Shown here: positions 38,356 through 45,993 of the stretch, piece by piece
How the letters are laid out: every line of letters begins with the position of its first letter
How positions within the stretch are numbered: the stretch's first letter is position 1
NCBI RefSeq assembly: GCF_027945075.1
Contig: NZ_CP116034.1
Span: 1,116,001-1,180,000, forward strand
Direction: 5' to 3'
Origin: Chryseobacterium sp. CY350
GTDB lineage: Bacteria > Bacteroidota > Bacteroidia > Flavobacteriales > Weeksellaceae
DNA: 64,000 nucleotides
Notes under the pieces: model-generated
Database searches by the model: none
What the model saw: the letters and a program-made list of their open reading frames with translations, nothing else
Told to the model about the DNA's origin: nothing
Translations under genes and position numbers: made by a program

Positions 38356-39060
38356 TTATGACTTTTCTGAAGGTGTTGAAAGCCTCGTGAGTGTTGAATT
38401 TTTCGCTGCCTTCACCAGCTCATTGAGATCTGCATAGAAAACTTCCCAGCCTGCAATATCTTTCAAAGCAGTGACGTAATTGAGGTAAGATTTTAAATTT
38501 TTCTCAAGTTCTTTTCTAATTCCGGATGCGCTTTTCATCAGTCTCAAATCGGCATTTGCACCGGCCTGCTCTGCAAAAAGAGATTCGAATGCATCGTGCT
38601 TCATTTTCATCTCCATGAGAGCAGTTCCTAAAGAAAGCGCAGCGATTTTCTCAATATTTTTGGGAAGTTCCAGATCTGCGATCAGTTTTTTCATCTGAGC
38701 AGTTTGAGAAGAATAACTGAGGCGGTCTAGATCTAGTCCGTAGTTTCTGAAAACCTGATAAAGATCTTCTGCCGACTGATAATTTACTGCCGATGGAAGT
38801 TTACGATAGCCGTTCAGAAAGGCTTTCAGGTTGCTGTAAGCCAAATCTCTTTCGCTGTCTGCTTCCGCCACATTTTTCCCTTTTCCGCTGTAGATCTGCT
38901 TTGCGTAGACGAGATCGTATTCTGTGTACGAAGTTTCCAGCACGCGCAAAAGCGGGTCATTGGTGATTACGGGATATTTCCCGGATTGGGAAGTTGAAAT
39001 AATTCTTTGCACTAAGGTCGCCAAGTCTTTGGTCGTCAATTCTGTTAATGCGATTTTCAT
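38356..39060 (-). CDS. DUF6261 family protein
   Basis: 234 residues, almost wholly helical. It starts MKIALTELTTKDLATLVQRI and has a central YSNLKAFLNGYRKLPS and a GIRKELEKNLKSYLNYVTAL segment. These features match a Bacteroidota family of unknown role (DUF6261), common in Chryseobacterium in several copies. No signal peptide. The upstream region contains the hairpin-repeat block at 39150-39300. Function unknown. Confidence 0.78.
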   Translation of the reverse strand: MKIALTELTTKDLATLVQRIISTSQSGKYPVITNDPLLRVLETSYTEYDLVYAKQIYSGKGKNVAEADSERDLAYSNLKAFLNGYRKLPSAVNYQSAEDLYQVFRNYGLDLDRLSYSSQTAQMKKLIADLELPKNIEKIAALSLGTALMEMKMKHDAFESLFAEQAGANADLRLMKSASGIRKELEKNLKSYLNYVTALKDIAGWEVFYADLNELVKAAKNSTLTRLSTPSEKS

Positions 39061-39149
39061 ACGATCATTGTGTTTTTAATTAATATTTTACTTTTAATTC
39101 GCTTCTTCAAATATATAAAAAAGTTGTTTCGTTACAAACAGCTGTAAAA

Positions 39150-39300
39150 CAAACCTCACGACTTCCTGTGAGATTACCCGCAATTTGCAGGAGACCTCCG
39201 GACCTCTCGGGAAGTCACAAACACTATTGTTTTAAACCAACCGAGGTGTCGCGAAGTCGCAAATAATAGTATTTGTAACCTCCGGAGGAGCTGTGGAGGT
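39150..39300 (+). repeat. Hairpin repeat family, block 1
   Basis: It contains ATTACCCGCAATTTGCAGGA, then CTCTCGGGAAGTCACAAACA and CTATTGTTTTAAACCAACCG. The same pieces occur in the same order in the tandem block at 44071-44292. A second, shortened unit with GTCGCGAAGTCGCAAATAAT follows. The block ends in palindromic ACCTCCGGAGG. Confidence 0.75.
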
Positions 39301-39315
39301 TGTAAATGGGGTTGT

Positions 39316-39477
39316 TTGGGATTTTTATTTTTTGGGATTACGGGAATTGTTGGAATTATATGCAGAGTTCAAAATAAATTCTTAGATAAGAAAAATTGGT
39401 TTAAATCATTTGGAAGAAAAATTTTCACTTGGGTATCCAAAGAAAAAGATCGAAATTTTTTAAATGATATGAAGTAA
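39316..39477 (+). CDS. Possible small membrane peptide, 53 aa (uncertain)
   Basis: The frame from a TTG at 39316 gives LGFLFFGITGIVGIICRVQN, then a basic, aromatic tail (KKNWFKSFGRKIFTWVSKEK) and a TAA stop at 39475-39477. It combines one hydrophobic helix with a cationic tail. The same frame stays open leftward through the repeat block to about 39172, but has no ATG. It could be a real small gene, a gene remnant interrupted by the repeat, or chance. An orphan terminator lies 160 bases downstream. Confidence 0.25.
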   Translation: MGFLFFGITGIVGIICRVQNKFLDKKNWFKSFGRKIFTWVSKEKDRNFLNDMK

Positions 39478-39636
39478 TTAGTTAACCTTTGCTAGCTGTG
39501 TCAATGATTAATTAATGTAAAGAAAACTTATTGATTAAAAACATATTATAAGTATTTCTATTTCAAAACTATATATTATGCTCATTTTTTAAAAACGCAG
39601 CAATTAATAAGCACCAGCATTAATTATAGACAAATA

Positions 39637-39656
39637 AAACCTGCTTCGGTAGGTTT
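39637..39656 (+). terminator. Orphan terminator with UUCG tetraloop
   Basis: AAACCTGC-TTCG-GTAGGTTT followed by TTTC: an 8-bp stem with one G-T pair, closed by the very stable C(UUCG)G loop. No confirmed plus-strand gene ends just upstream. The nearest, the alpha/beta hydrolase, has its own terminator at 38319. Confidence 0.8.
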
Positions 39657-39691
39657 TTTCTTTCCATCATTTTTTGGAAATATGATTTTAT

Positions 39692-39699
39692 TATATTTG
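39692..39699 (+). promoter_or_regulatory. -7 box TATATTTG ahead of the 166-aa gene
   Basis: An exact TAnnTTTG match, 20 bases before the ATG. A TTTTTG at 39671-39676 could act as the upstream element, though its spacing (15) is shorter than the usual 17-23. Confidence 0.55.
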
Positions 39700-39719
39700 A
39701 TAAATATTTAAACAATTAA

Positions 39720-40220
39720 ATGAAAGAAGAAAATATAGATAAGCTGAATTCTTTGTTTTCGAACTTACGGACAGAAGAACAGAAGCTGAAAGAGAGTCAG
39801 GAAAAGCAGAAAAGCGAAGAAGATTTATTTATCGAAGGTTTTAAAACATTGTGCAAAAACCTCATCGACCCGAAAATGCAGGAGTTTAAAAGAATGCTGA
39901 AACAAAATGGGTACGGATGCAAAATCACCATGAACGAGGAAAGTAAAAACGGCACAGGAATGAATTCCCAACCCAACATCAAACTACAAATTTCAAGAAA
40001 TGTAGAATCTAATTTTTACACCAACAATAAGTTTCCTCACATCATGTTCACCGCAGATAAGTATTACAAAAAAATCGGCGTTCATCTCGATACCATTTTC
40101 CAGAACGGCACCGGAACAGCCGCAATGAAAGAGCAGACTTATTCGCTTGAAAATCTTGATGAAGAAAGTATAGAGAAAGAGATCGTAGATTCAATTGAAA
40201 AGATATTGATGAACAAATAA
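39720..40220 (+). CDS. Hypothetical cytoplasmic protein, 166 aa
   Basis: A highly charged N-terminal coiled coil (KLNSLFSNLRTEEQKLKESQ then EKQKSEED, residues 5-35) is followed by a compact alpha/beta part (NLIDPKMQEFKRMLKQNGYG; IKLQISRNVES; HIMFTADKYYKKIGVHLD). It closes with a helix, EESIEKEIVDSIEKILMN. No signal peptide or membrane segment. I do not recognise the family. It has its own promoter box and a bidirectional terminator shared with gapN. Confidence 0.7.
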   Translation: MKEENIDKLNSLFSNLRTEEQKLKESQEKQKSEEDLFIEGFKTLCKNLIDPKMQEFKRMLKQNGYGCKITMNEESKNGTGMNSQPNIKLQISRNVESNFYTNNKFPHIMFTADKYYKKIGVHLDTIFQNGTGTAAMKEQTYSLENLDEESIEKEIVDSIEKILMNK

Positions 40221-40226
40221 TAAAAA

Positions 40227-40254
40227 AATAAACCTGCATCACAGCAGGTTTATT
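40227..40254. terminator. Bidirectional terminator between the 166-aa gene and gapN
   Basis: An 11-bp stem AATAAACCTGC / GCAGGTTTATT with a 6-base loop. The minus strand continues TTTTTATTATTTG, giving a good tail for gapN. Confidence 0.88.
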
Positions 40255-40275
40255 GTATTTATTAGATCTTTCTTT

Positions 40276-41904
40276 TTAAAACAGATAATCTGTACTTAAG
40301 AAATTAGAATCGTGATCTCTTACAATTGTATTCAGAAGATTTTTGTTGGATTCTGTAGATTTTGCAGCAACCAGCGATCTGATGGAGAAAGATCGAAGTG
40401 CATCAAAAACAGAAAGTGTACCTTCTGCAGAATCTTTTCTTCCTGTAAAAGGAAAAACATCCGGACCTCGCTGCGCCTGACAATTGATGTTGACACGGCT
40501 CACAAGATTCACAAAAGGATCAATCAGCTTTGAAACTTCCATGGCATCTTCACTGAAAATACTCACCTGCATACCGTGTGAGGCGTTAACCTGATAATCA
40601 ATAGGCTCGTCAATAGATTCAAATGGAACCACAGGAATTATGGGACCAAACTGCTCCTCATGATACAGTTTCATTTCATTATTCACGGGATAAACCACCG
40701 CGGGAAAAACGAAAGATTCTTCTTTATAACCACCATTTTCATTAAGAACTTTTGCTCCTTTAGAAACAGCATCTTCAATACATTCTTTTAAATAAGACGG
40801 TTTATTAAGTTCAGGAAGCGGCGTAACTTTTACATCTTTTTCCCAAGGCAAACCTGGTTTCAGTTCGGAAACAGCTTTGGTTAATTTTGCTGTAAATTCT
40901 TCTGCAACATCTTTCTGAACGAATATCAGTTTCAATGCCGTACAACGCTGTCCGTTGAAAGAAAGTGCTCCGAGAATAATTTCGCTTACTGCGATATCCA
41001 GATTGGCATTTTTAGTAACAATGGCTGCATTCTTAGCATCCAAACTCAAGATCGCTCGTAGTCTGTTGACTTTCGGATGCAGTTTTTTTAGTCCATTTGC
41101 AACTTTACTTGACCCAATAAAAGCAAGAACGTTTACTTTTCCGCTTTCCATGATCGGGGTAATAATTTCTGAACCTTTACCGTATAAAGTATTTACCGTT
41201 CCTTTCGGGAAAGCTTCCTGAAAAGCTTTTAATAACGGATAATGTGCCAAAACACCATGCTTAGGAAGTTTAAAAATGATGGTATTTCCCATAATCAATG
41301 CCGGAATCAAGGTGGTAAAGATTTCGTTTAAAGGATAGTTGAAAGGTCCCATACTCAGCACTACACCAAGCGGTGCTCTTCTGATCTGTGCAATTGTACC
41401 TTCCGACTGCTGGAAACGCGATGATTCTCTGTCTAGATCCTTTAACGCATCGATAGTCTGGTTGATATAATCTACCGTTCTGTCAAATTCTTTTGTAGAA
41501 TCCGGAAGGTTTTTCCCGATCTCCCACATGAGAAGTTTGATGATGAGATCACGCTCTTTAATCATCAGATAAACGAATTTCTGCATACATTTAATGCGAC
41601 CTTCTACAGACATCGTCGGCCATTCTCCAAGACCATTATCGTAAGCTTTTACAGATGCTTCAAGAACTTCCATGGCTTCTTGCGGGCCGATATTGGGAAT
41701 GCTTCCGAGCAGTTTTCTTTCCAGACCGTTTTCAGTTCGGATACAAACCGGAGAATAAATTTCGGTAACATCACCACTCCACTCGATCAGTTCGCCATTC
41801 AAAAGGTAAACTCTCTGGTGAATTTCCGAAACTTTGTACTCTTCGGGGATTTCGCTTTCACTTTTAAAAATCTCTTTAAATGACTGTGTATTTTCTGAAC
41901 CCAT
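40276..41904 (-). CDS. gapN: NADP-dependent glyceraldehyde-3-phosphate dehydrogenase (GapN-like aldehyde dehydrogenase)
   Basis: 542 residues, about 60 longer than streptococcal GapN. Landmarks: GPFNYPLNE (186-194) before the cofactor site, FIGSSKVANG (262-271), and catalytic Cys321 in FNGQRCTALK. The enzyme would oxidise glyceraldehyde 3-phosphate straight to 3-phosphoglycerate, making NADPH. At the place where most ALDHs have ELGGK, this protein has SLDAK (287-291), so the usual general-base Glu is not at its standard position. Related long GapN-like proteins also show xLEAK/xLDAK. Monocistronic. Confidence 0.85.
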   Translation of the reverse strand: MGSENTQSFKEIFKSESEIPEEYKVSEIHQRVYLLNGELIEWSGDVTEIYSPVCIRTENGLERKLLGSIPNIGPQEAMEVLEASVKAYDNGLGEWPTMSVEGRIKCMQKFVYLMIKERDLIIKLLMWEIGKNLPDSTKEFDRTVDYINQTIDALKDLDRESSRFQQSEGTIAQIRRAPLGVVLSMGPFNYPLNEIFTTLIPALIMGNTIIFKLPKHGVLAHYPLLKAFQEAFPKGTVNTLYGKGSEIITPIMESGKVNVLAFIGSSKVANGLKKLHPKVNRLRAILSLDAKNAAIVTKNANLDIAVSEIILGALSFNGQRCTALKLIFVQKDVAEEFTAKLTKAVSELKPGLPWEKDVKVTPLPELNKPSYLKECIEDAVSKGAKVLNENGGYKEESFVFPAVVYPVNNEMKLYHEEQFGPIIPVVPFESIDEPIDYQVNASHGMQVSIFSEDAMEVSKLIDPFVNLVSRVNINCQAQRGPDVFPFTGRKDSAEGTLSVFDALRSFSIRSLVAAKSTESNKNLLNTIVRDHDSNFLSTDYLF

Positions 41905-42041
41905 AAATTTTTCTTTTTAATAATTTGAAATTTGAAAGAATAAATTTAGAGCTAAAGATTGACTTTCGGAATAGCCGCGTCATAGATTTGTTCTATCTAA
42001 AAGCTTTTTGAATTAAATTTAATATTACTTAACAAAATAAA

Positions 42042-42061
42042 AACTCAGCGGTTGCTGAGTT
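42042..42061 (-). terminator. Toxin-antitoxin operon terminator
   Basis: A perfect 8-bp stem AACTCAGC / GCTGAGTT, 4-base loop, followed on the minus strand by TTTTATTTTG. It lies 10 bases past the toxin gene stop. Confidence 0.85.
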
Positions 42062-42071
42062 GATTGTTGAT

Positions 42072-42377
42072 TTATTGTTTTAGAGAATCGTAATTATCTT
42101 CAGAATTTTGAAAGTTTTGGAGGATGCGGACAATAGTTATTTCACTGTCAATTACTCTATATACTATCGTATTATGTTTTGTCAAAAGAAACTTTCTAAA
42201 ATCGGTATCAAAATATCTTTCGAAATTCACATTTGAATTTTCCAAAATTTCAATCGCATCAATGAGTTTCTGATAAAAATCATCTGCTACTTTTTCATTC
42301 CATTTATTACGCAAATATTCTTCAATTTCAATTAAATCTAATTTTGCCTCGGAAGAAATCTTAACCTTTCGCATCAT
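42072..42377 (-). CDS. RelE/ParE superfamily toxin
   Basis: 101 residues. The start KVKISSEAKLDLIEIEEYLR and the middle NVNFERYFDTDFRKFLLTKH, followed by TIVYRVIDSEITIVRILQN, match the ParE branch. In that branch the C-terminal strand carries Arg near residue 89. ParE-type toxins poison gyrase, RelE-type toxins cut mRNA on ribosomes; sequence alone favours ParE but does not settle it. It overlaps the upstream antitoxin gene by 17 bases, so the two are translationally coupled. The AT-rich setting and repeats nearby fit an accessory locus. Confidence 0.85.
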   Translation of the reverse strand: MMRKVKISSEAKLDLIEIEEYLRNKWNEKVADDFYQKLIDAIEILENSNVNFERYFDTDFRKFLLTKHNTIVYRVIDSEITIVRILQNFQNSEDNYDSLKQ

Positions 42378-42699
42378 TCAATGTTTTCAATCTTTCCCTG
42401 CGTTCGGCTACAAAGTTGTAGAAATCCGTAGTTTTTCCATTATCAATTTCTTCCTGAGCCTTTTTCAACGATTCCAGAATTTCTTCTTTGGTTTCATTTC
42501 TCCATTGTTTCGGTTCGATGGCTTTTGAAATTACTAAAAGTTCTTCCGGCGTGAATCTCTTTTCTTTTAATTTTTTAAAAAAAGTAGGTTTTTTAATTCC
42601 TGATTTCTCAATGATGTAAGACAATTTGAACGGAGAATTCTTTATAATCTCATCGATGTTATTTTGAATTTCGATAAATTTTTCTATTTCAGCTATCAT
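42361..42699 (-). CDS. Antitoxin with helix-turn-helix, partner of the ParE-type toxin
   Basis: 112 residues. Residues 20-60 form a helix-turn-helix of the Xre/Cro sort (LSYIIEKSGIKKPTFFKKLK, then FTPEELLVISKAI). The C-terminal half (EILESLKKAQEEIDNGKTTD, FVAERRERLKTLND) is charged and helical, as expected for a toxin-wrapping tail. Gene order antitoxin-toxin with a 17-base overlap is typical of type II modules. A palindrome near the predicted transcription start (42719-42729) may be its operator. Confidence 0.85.
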   Translation of the reverse strand: MIAEIEKFIEIQNNIDEIIKNSPFKLSYIIEKSGIKKPTFFKKLKEKRFTPEELLVISKAIEPKQWRNETKEEILESLKKAQEEIDNGKTTDFYNFVAERRERLKTLNDAKG

Positions 42700-42718
42700 A
42701 TTTTTATATTCTTTGATA

Positions 42719-42739
42719 TCACTTAGTGAGACAAATATA
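42719..42739 (-). promoter_or_regulatory. Toxin-antitoxin promoter with palindromic operator
   Basis: The minus strand reads TATATTTG (42739-42732), an exact -7 box. Three bases further comes the perfect palindrome TCACTAAGTGA (42729-42719), centred where transcription should start. The antitoxin ATG is at 42699, 20 bases beyond the palindrome. Placement fits autorepression by the HTH antitoxin. Confidence 0.65.
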
Positions 42740-42944
42740 ATAAAATTCTTATTTTAAATCAGATAAAATATTAACGCAAAGATTTAGTTCATCATTAACT
42801 GGAGAGAACAAATTTGATTCAACAAGCTGATTTGATGCAGCTACAAATGCCAGACTTCATGAAGGTATGCCTCAAACCTTTACACCATAAGTTTTTCGGT
42901 TTTTAAATTAAATCTTTAAGGTAAAATTTCCTGCATATAAAAAT

Positions 42945-43703
42945 CTACAAATGAAAATACCTCGGGTCAGGATATTGAAATTCAAAATCCAATTCTCTAA
43001 TCAATTTCTCAGGTGAAACAGTTCTTCCAACCGTCGTTCTCTCTCCCTCATACGGCAATCCCTTTTGAGCATTGATCACTTCTTCTTTGTTCGGATGCAT
43101 CGGCGACACCACGTTATATATTTTAAATTCTGACTGATTGTGCAGCATTTTTTCGACAACCGAACAAATATCTGCGTAATGAATATGATTCACCAGCTGA
43201 TCAAGATCTGAGATATTATAGTTCTTAAGAAGCCTGTCGTCACCCATCAATCCTGCTAACCTTAAAATATTAGTTTGTGGAAATTTCTCAAGAATAAATT
43301 TTTCACTCTCTACATTTTCGGCAGGCTGATCTTCTTCAGAAAATTCTTTTTCCTCCTGAGAATATACTCCGGTAGAACTTGCCAGAAACAACTGACCTTT
43401 ATAATCTCCCAAAAAGTTGAGAAGATTTTGACGCTTATCATTCATCGGAACCTGTTTTCCTCTTAATCCCGAAAACGGAACACTGATAACAATCGCATCT
43501 AAATCTTTTGCAGCTTCCCACACTTTCATCTCCGGATCCAGCTCATTTGGGAAACTCACCAGCGTTGTTTGAAAGCCTTTAGATTCTAAATCTGCGACTT
43601 TCGAAACTGTCGTAGTTGTTGCAAATATTTCGTATTGGTTTGATAATCTTTCTGCGATATGGTTTCCCAGCCATCCGCAACCGATGATTCCTAGTTTTTT
43701 CAT
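42945..43703 (-). CDS. NAD(P)-binding epimerase-like protein (YeeZ type)
   Basis: 252 residues. The N-terminal Rossmann motif is GIIGCGWLGNHIAERL (4-19), followed by ATTTTVSKVADLESKGF. The SSTGVYS segment near 109 and the HYADICSVVEKML helix resemble atypical short-chain dehydrogenases of the YeeZ group. The catalytic Tyr-x-x-x-Lys pair is not clearly present, as is often so in that group. Substrate unknown. Monocistronic. Confidence 0.82.
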   Translation of the reverse strand: MKKLGIIGCGWLGNHIAERLSNQYEIFATTTTVSKVADLESKGFQTTLVSFPNELDPEMKVWEAAKDLDAIVISVPFSGLRGKQVPMNDKRQNLLNFLGDYKGQLFLASSTGVYSQEEKEFSEEDQPAENVESEKFILEKFPQTNILRLAGLMGDDRLLKNYNISDLDQLVNHIHYADICSVVEKMLHNQSEFKIYNVVSPMHPNKEEVINAQKGLPYEGERTTVGRTVSPEKLIRELDFEFQYPDPRYFHL

Positions 43704-44070
43704 TTTTACTTACTATTTAGTCAGTGAGCGCATTATTTAAGAATTTCAAAAGTATCATTTTATTTCCACAAAGTCAGTTATCTCTCAGAGATCGCAGCAT
43801 CTTATGCCAATTAGACGTAAGGATTTGGACTTAAATTATTTTCAAAATGACAAGCCTTACGGTTATCATTAAAAAAAAAGCATCTATCCTCAACAAACCT
43901 CGTCAGTTCGAGTAAATTCTATAAGAATTTGTATCGAGAACAGTGTCACAAAGAATTACCAACTGTTCTCGATCTTATTAATTATAAGAACTTTTCATCT
44001 GTTTGCGTTTTTAATTTATAAATATTAAATCAACTATAAAAAAATTTCTGTGGTAGCTAACAGTCTTATT

Positions 44071-44292
44071 TTAAACCACCGGAGTGCTCGGGAAGTCATA
44101 AACACTATTGTTTTAAACCAAAAAAGCTCTCGCGAGGTTTCCCGCAACTTGCAGGTGACTTCCTGAGCACTCGAGAAGTCACAATCACTATTATTTTAAA
44201 CCAAAAAAGCTCTCGGGAGGTTTCCCTCAAATTGCAGGTGCCTTCCTGAGCCCTCGGGAAGTCACAAATACTATTGATTGTAACAAACGGAG
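44071..44292 (+). repeat. Hairpin repeat family, tandem block 2 (83-bp period)
   Basis: The CACTATTGTTTTAAACCAAA-type start occurs at 44103 and 44186 and, with changes, at 44269, so the period is 83 bp. A half unit precedes the array (44071-44102). Each unit has AAAAAGCTCTCG(C/G)GAGGTTTCC, then CGCAA(C/A)TTGCAGG, then a hairpin such as GTGACTTCCTGAG / CTCGAGAAGTCAC (11 of 13 pairs). 83 is not a multiple of three, so the array is not coding. It is related to block 1 at 39150-39300. Confidence 0.85.
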
Positions 44293-44429
44293 GTGCTGGG
44301 AGGTTTGTTTTGAGGGTGATTAGGAGTTTATTCGGTTGCGGTGGTTTTAAATTAGTTTCTTTTCGAAATCTATTTAATTATTTTTTCTTGTTTTAAGGGA
44401 ACACGTAATTTACAATGGTTTTGTTTAAT

Positions 44430-44437
44430 TATATTTG
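44430..44437 (+). promoter_or_regulatory. -7 box TATATTTG ahead of the SHOCT gene
   Basis: An exact TAnnTTTG match ending 16 bases before the ATG, which leaves a leader of about 10 bases. No clear -33 element. Confidence 0.5.
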
Positions 44438-44453
44438 AAGAAAAACAATAATA

Positions 44454-45098
44454 ATGACAGAAAAAGAATTATCAGATATTGAAAAGCTTGCAGAACTAAA
44501 AGCTAAAGGAATAATTACTCAACAAGAATTTGATGTCAAAAAAAAGCAAATTTTAGATTCAATTAGCTTTTCAAACAATCAAAATAAAAAATTAGAAATT
44601 GAGAAAAACACTAAAGGCTGTCTTAAGTTTTTTTTAATACTTATATTAGTTTTTTTTATTTTAATAATTATTGCTGTTGTTTTCGGTGGAAATAGTAAAA
44701 ATTCAAGCGTTAACTCAAATGCTGAGACTGCTCAATCCTCAGTATCATTAAATGAAATTGCTAAGCTTCAAAAAGAACTTGAAAATGATAAACTAACTAA
44801 TGTTCAAAGGGAAGAAATTGAAATTGAAATTAAAAGTATTAAAACATTAGAGTTTGCAGAAAAAAATATTTCTGCTTGGGATCGTTCCAACCCCAAATTA
44901 GTTAGTGCCGTAAAAAAAACTATGAATAATCCGGATAGTTTTGAACATGTAGAAACTACTTTTGACTACAAAAAAGATAAGGTTATTGCTACCATGATTT
45001 ATCGAGGTAATAATGCTCTTGGTTCAAAGGTTTTGGGGAAAGTTTTGGGAACTTTTGATTATGATGGTAAACTATTAAATATTGGAGCCAATAATTAA
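44454..45098 (+). CDS. SHOCT-domain membrane protein, 214 aa
   Basis: Residues 4-32 (ELSDIEKLAELKAKGIITQQ then EFDVKKKQIL) form a SHOCT motif, a short oligomerisation module. A hydrophobic helix (FFLILILVFFILIIIAVVF, about 54-72) is followed by a Ser/Asn-rich linker, a short coiled coil (ELENDKLTNVQREEIEIEIK) and a C-terminal domain with AWDRSNPKLVSAVKKTMNNP and DSFEHVETTF. I know this last pattern from small envelope proteins of unknown role. It lies 44 bases before the DUF4238 gene, same strand, in visibly AT-rich DNA. Confidence 0.75.
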   Translation: MTEKELSDIEKLAELKAKGIITQQEFDVKKKQILDSISFSNNQNKKLEIEKNTKGCLKFFLILILVFFILIIIAVVFGGNSKNSSVNSNAETAQSSVSLNEIAKLQKELENDKLTNVQREEIEIEIKSIKTLEFAEKNISAWDRSNPKLVSAVKKTMNNPDSFEHVETTFDYKKDKVIATMIYRGNNALGSKVLGKVLGTFDYDGKLLNIGANN

Positions 45099-45142
45099 TT
45101 TTTAAATTATACTTGACATAATAATTACAAACATAATTAACA

Positions 45143-45985
45143 GTGAATAATGCTCAGAATCACCACTATGTATCTCAAACTCATATTAAAAAATTTTTTA
45201 ATTATGATGTACAAAAGATATTTATATACGACAAACGATATGAAGGTGTACGATATAAAAATGGCACAAAATACATCTTTAGCGAAGGCAACCTGAACAC
45301 TATGTTATCAGGTAATGAGTTTGATTACAATACTATTGAAGAGATGTATAACAGATATTTTGAAAATGATTTCAATAAAAATTACCAAATCATAGAAAAA
45401 TTTATCAATAATCAAATTTTAGACATAGACACTGAAGATGCTCTTCGATATTTTGCAAAGTATGGCGCCCTTGGAAACCACAGAACCCCAGAATACAAGA
45501 AAGAAATATCTGATATGTTTTATTTTGGACTAAAAGAAGGTTTGGGTGACAAAATCTTAGAGAATTATGAATTTCTAAAAGTTGCGCAGCCTTATGGAGA
45601 TAAAAAATATTCTAATTCAGAAATCGATTTAGAAATACCAAATATTATACTAGACTTGATGGGAGATATTTTTTTTACAATATATGTTCCTGCTAGTATT
45701 TGCGATTTCTTTATATTATCGGATTATTGTTCATTAACATTACGAGAAAAAATAAATACTTATATAAATACAGATATTACAGAAATATCAACTATAAGTT
45801 TTCCTTTAAGTAGCAAAGTATTCTTAGAATTTTATTCCAGTAAAAGTATTCACAGTCCAACAAAATCAGAAATAAAATTCTTAAACACTGAACAAGTTGA
45901 ATTGATAAATAAACAAACCCTTTCTTTAGCATACAAAACTGTTGTTTGTTCTGATGAAAATTATTTGAAAAATTTAACATCTTGA
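45143..45985 (+). CDS. DUF4238 protein, GTG start
   Basis: 280 residues read from GTG at 45143; no better ATG lies in frame. The N-terminus NNAQNHHYVSQTHIKKFFN carries the HHYV-x-Q-x-x-x-K-x-F signature of DUF4238. The usual mid-domain motif region around FAKYGALGNHRTPEYKKEIS and a C-terminal LNTEQVELINKQTLSLAYKT follow. Proteins of this family are often found in accessory and defence-rich regions; their activity is not established. It is codirectional with the SHOCT gene. AT-rich codons suggest later acquisition than its neighbours. Confidence 0.8.
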   Translation: MNNAQNHHYVSQTHIKKFFNYDVQKIFIYDKRYEGVRYKNGTKYIFSEGNLNTMLSGNEFDYNTIEEMYNRYFENDFNKNYQIIEKFINNQILDIDTEDALRYFAKYGALGNHRTPEYKKEISDMFYFGLKEGLGDKILENYEFLKVAQPYGDKKYSNSEIDLEIPNIILDLMGDIFFTIYVPASICDFFILSDYCSLTLREKINTYINTDITEISTISFPLSSKVFLEFYSSKSIHSPTKSEIKFLNTEQVELINKQTLSLAYKTVVCSDENYLKNLTS

Positions 45986-45993
45986 ATATTATT

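Larger units (their letters stand above)
39061..39719. other. Gene-poor region with repeat block, cryptic ORF and orphan terminator
   Basis: 659 bases. From left to right: an AT-rich DUF6261 leader, a repeat block (39150-39300), a 53-codon reading frame with a possible TTG start (39316-39477), an AT-rich stretch without features, and an orphan terminator (39637-39656). The last part holds the promoter of the 166-aa gene. Confidence 0.6.
43704..44453. other. Gene-free 750-base region with tandem hairpin repeats
   Basis: The left third is plain AT-rich DNA holding the YeeZ-like promoter. The middle (44071-44292) holds the tandem repeat array. The right end carries the SHOCT gene promoter. No ORF with coding character is visible on either strand. 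Confidence 0.65.

Noticed and set aside
44071..44292. CRISPR-like array
   Set aside because: Units are contiguous with an 83-bp period and have no unique spacers, the units differ from one another, and no cas gene is present.
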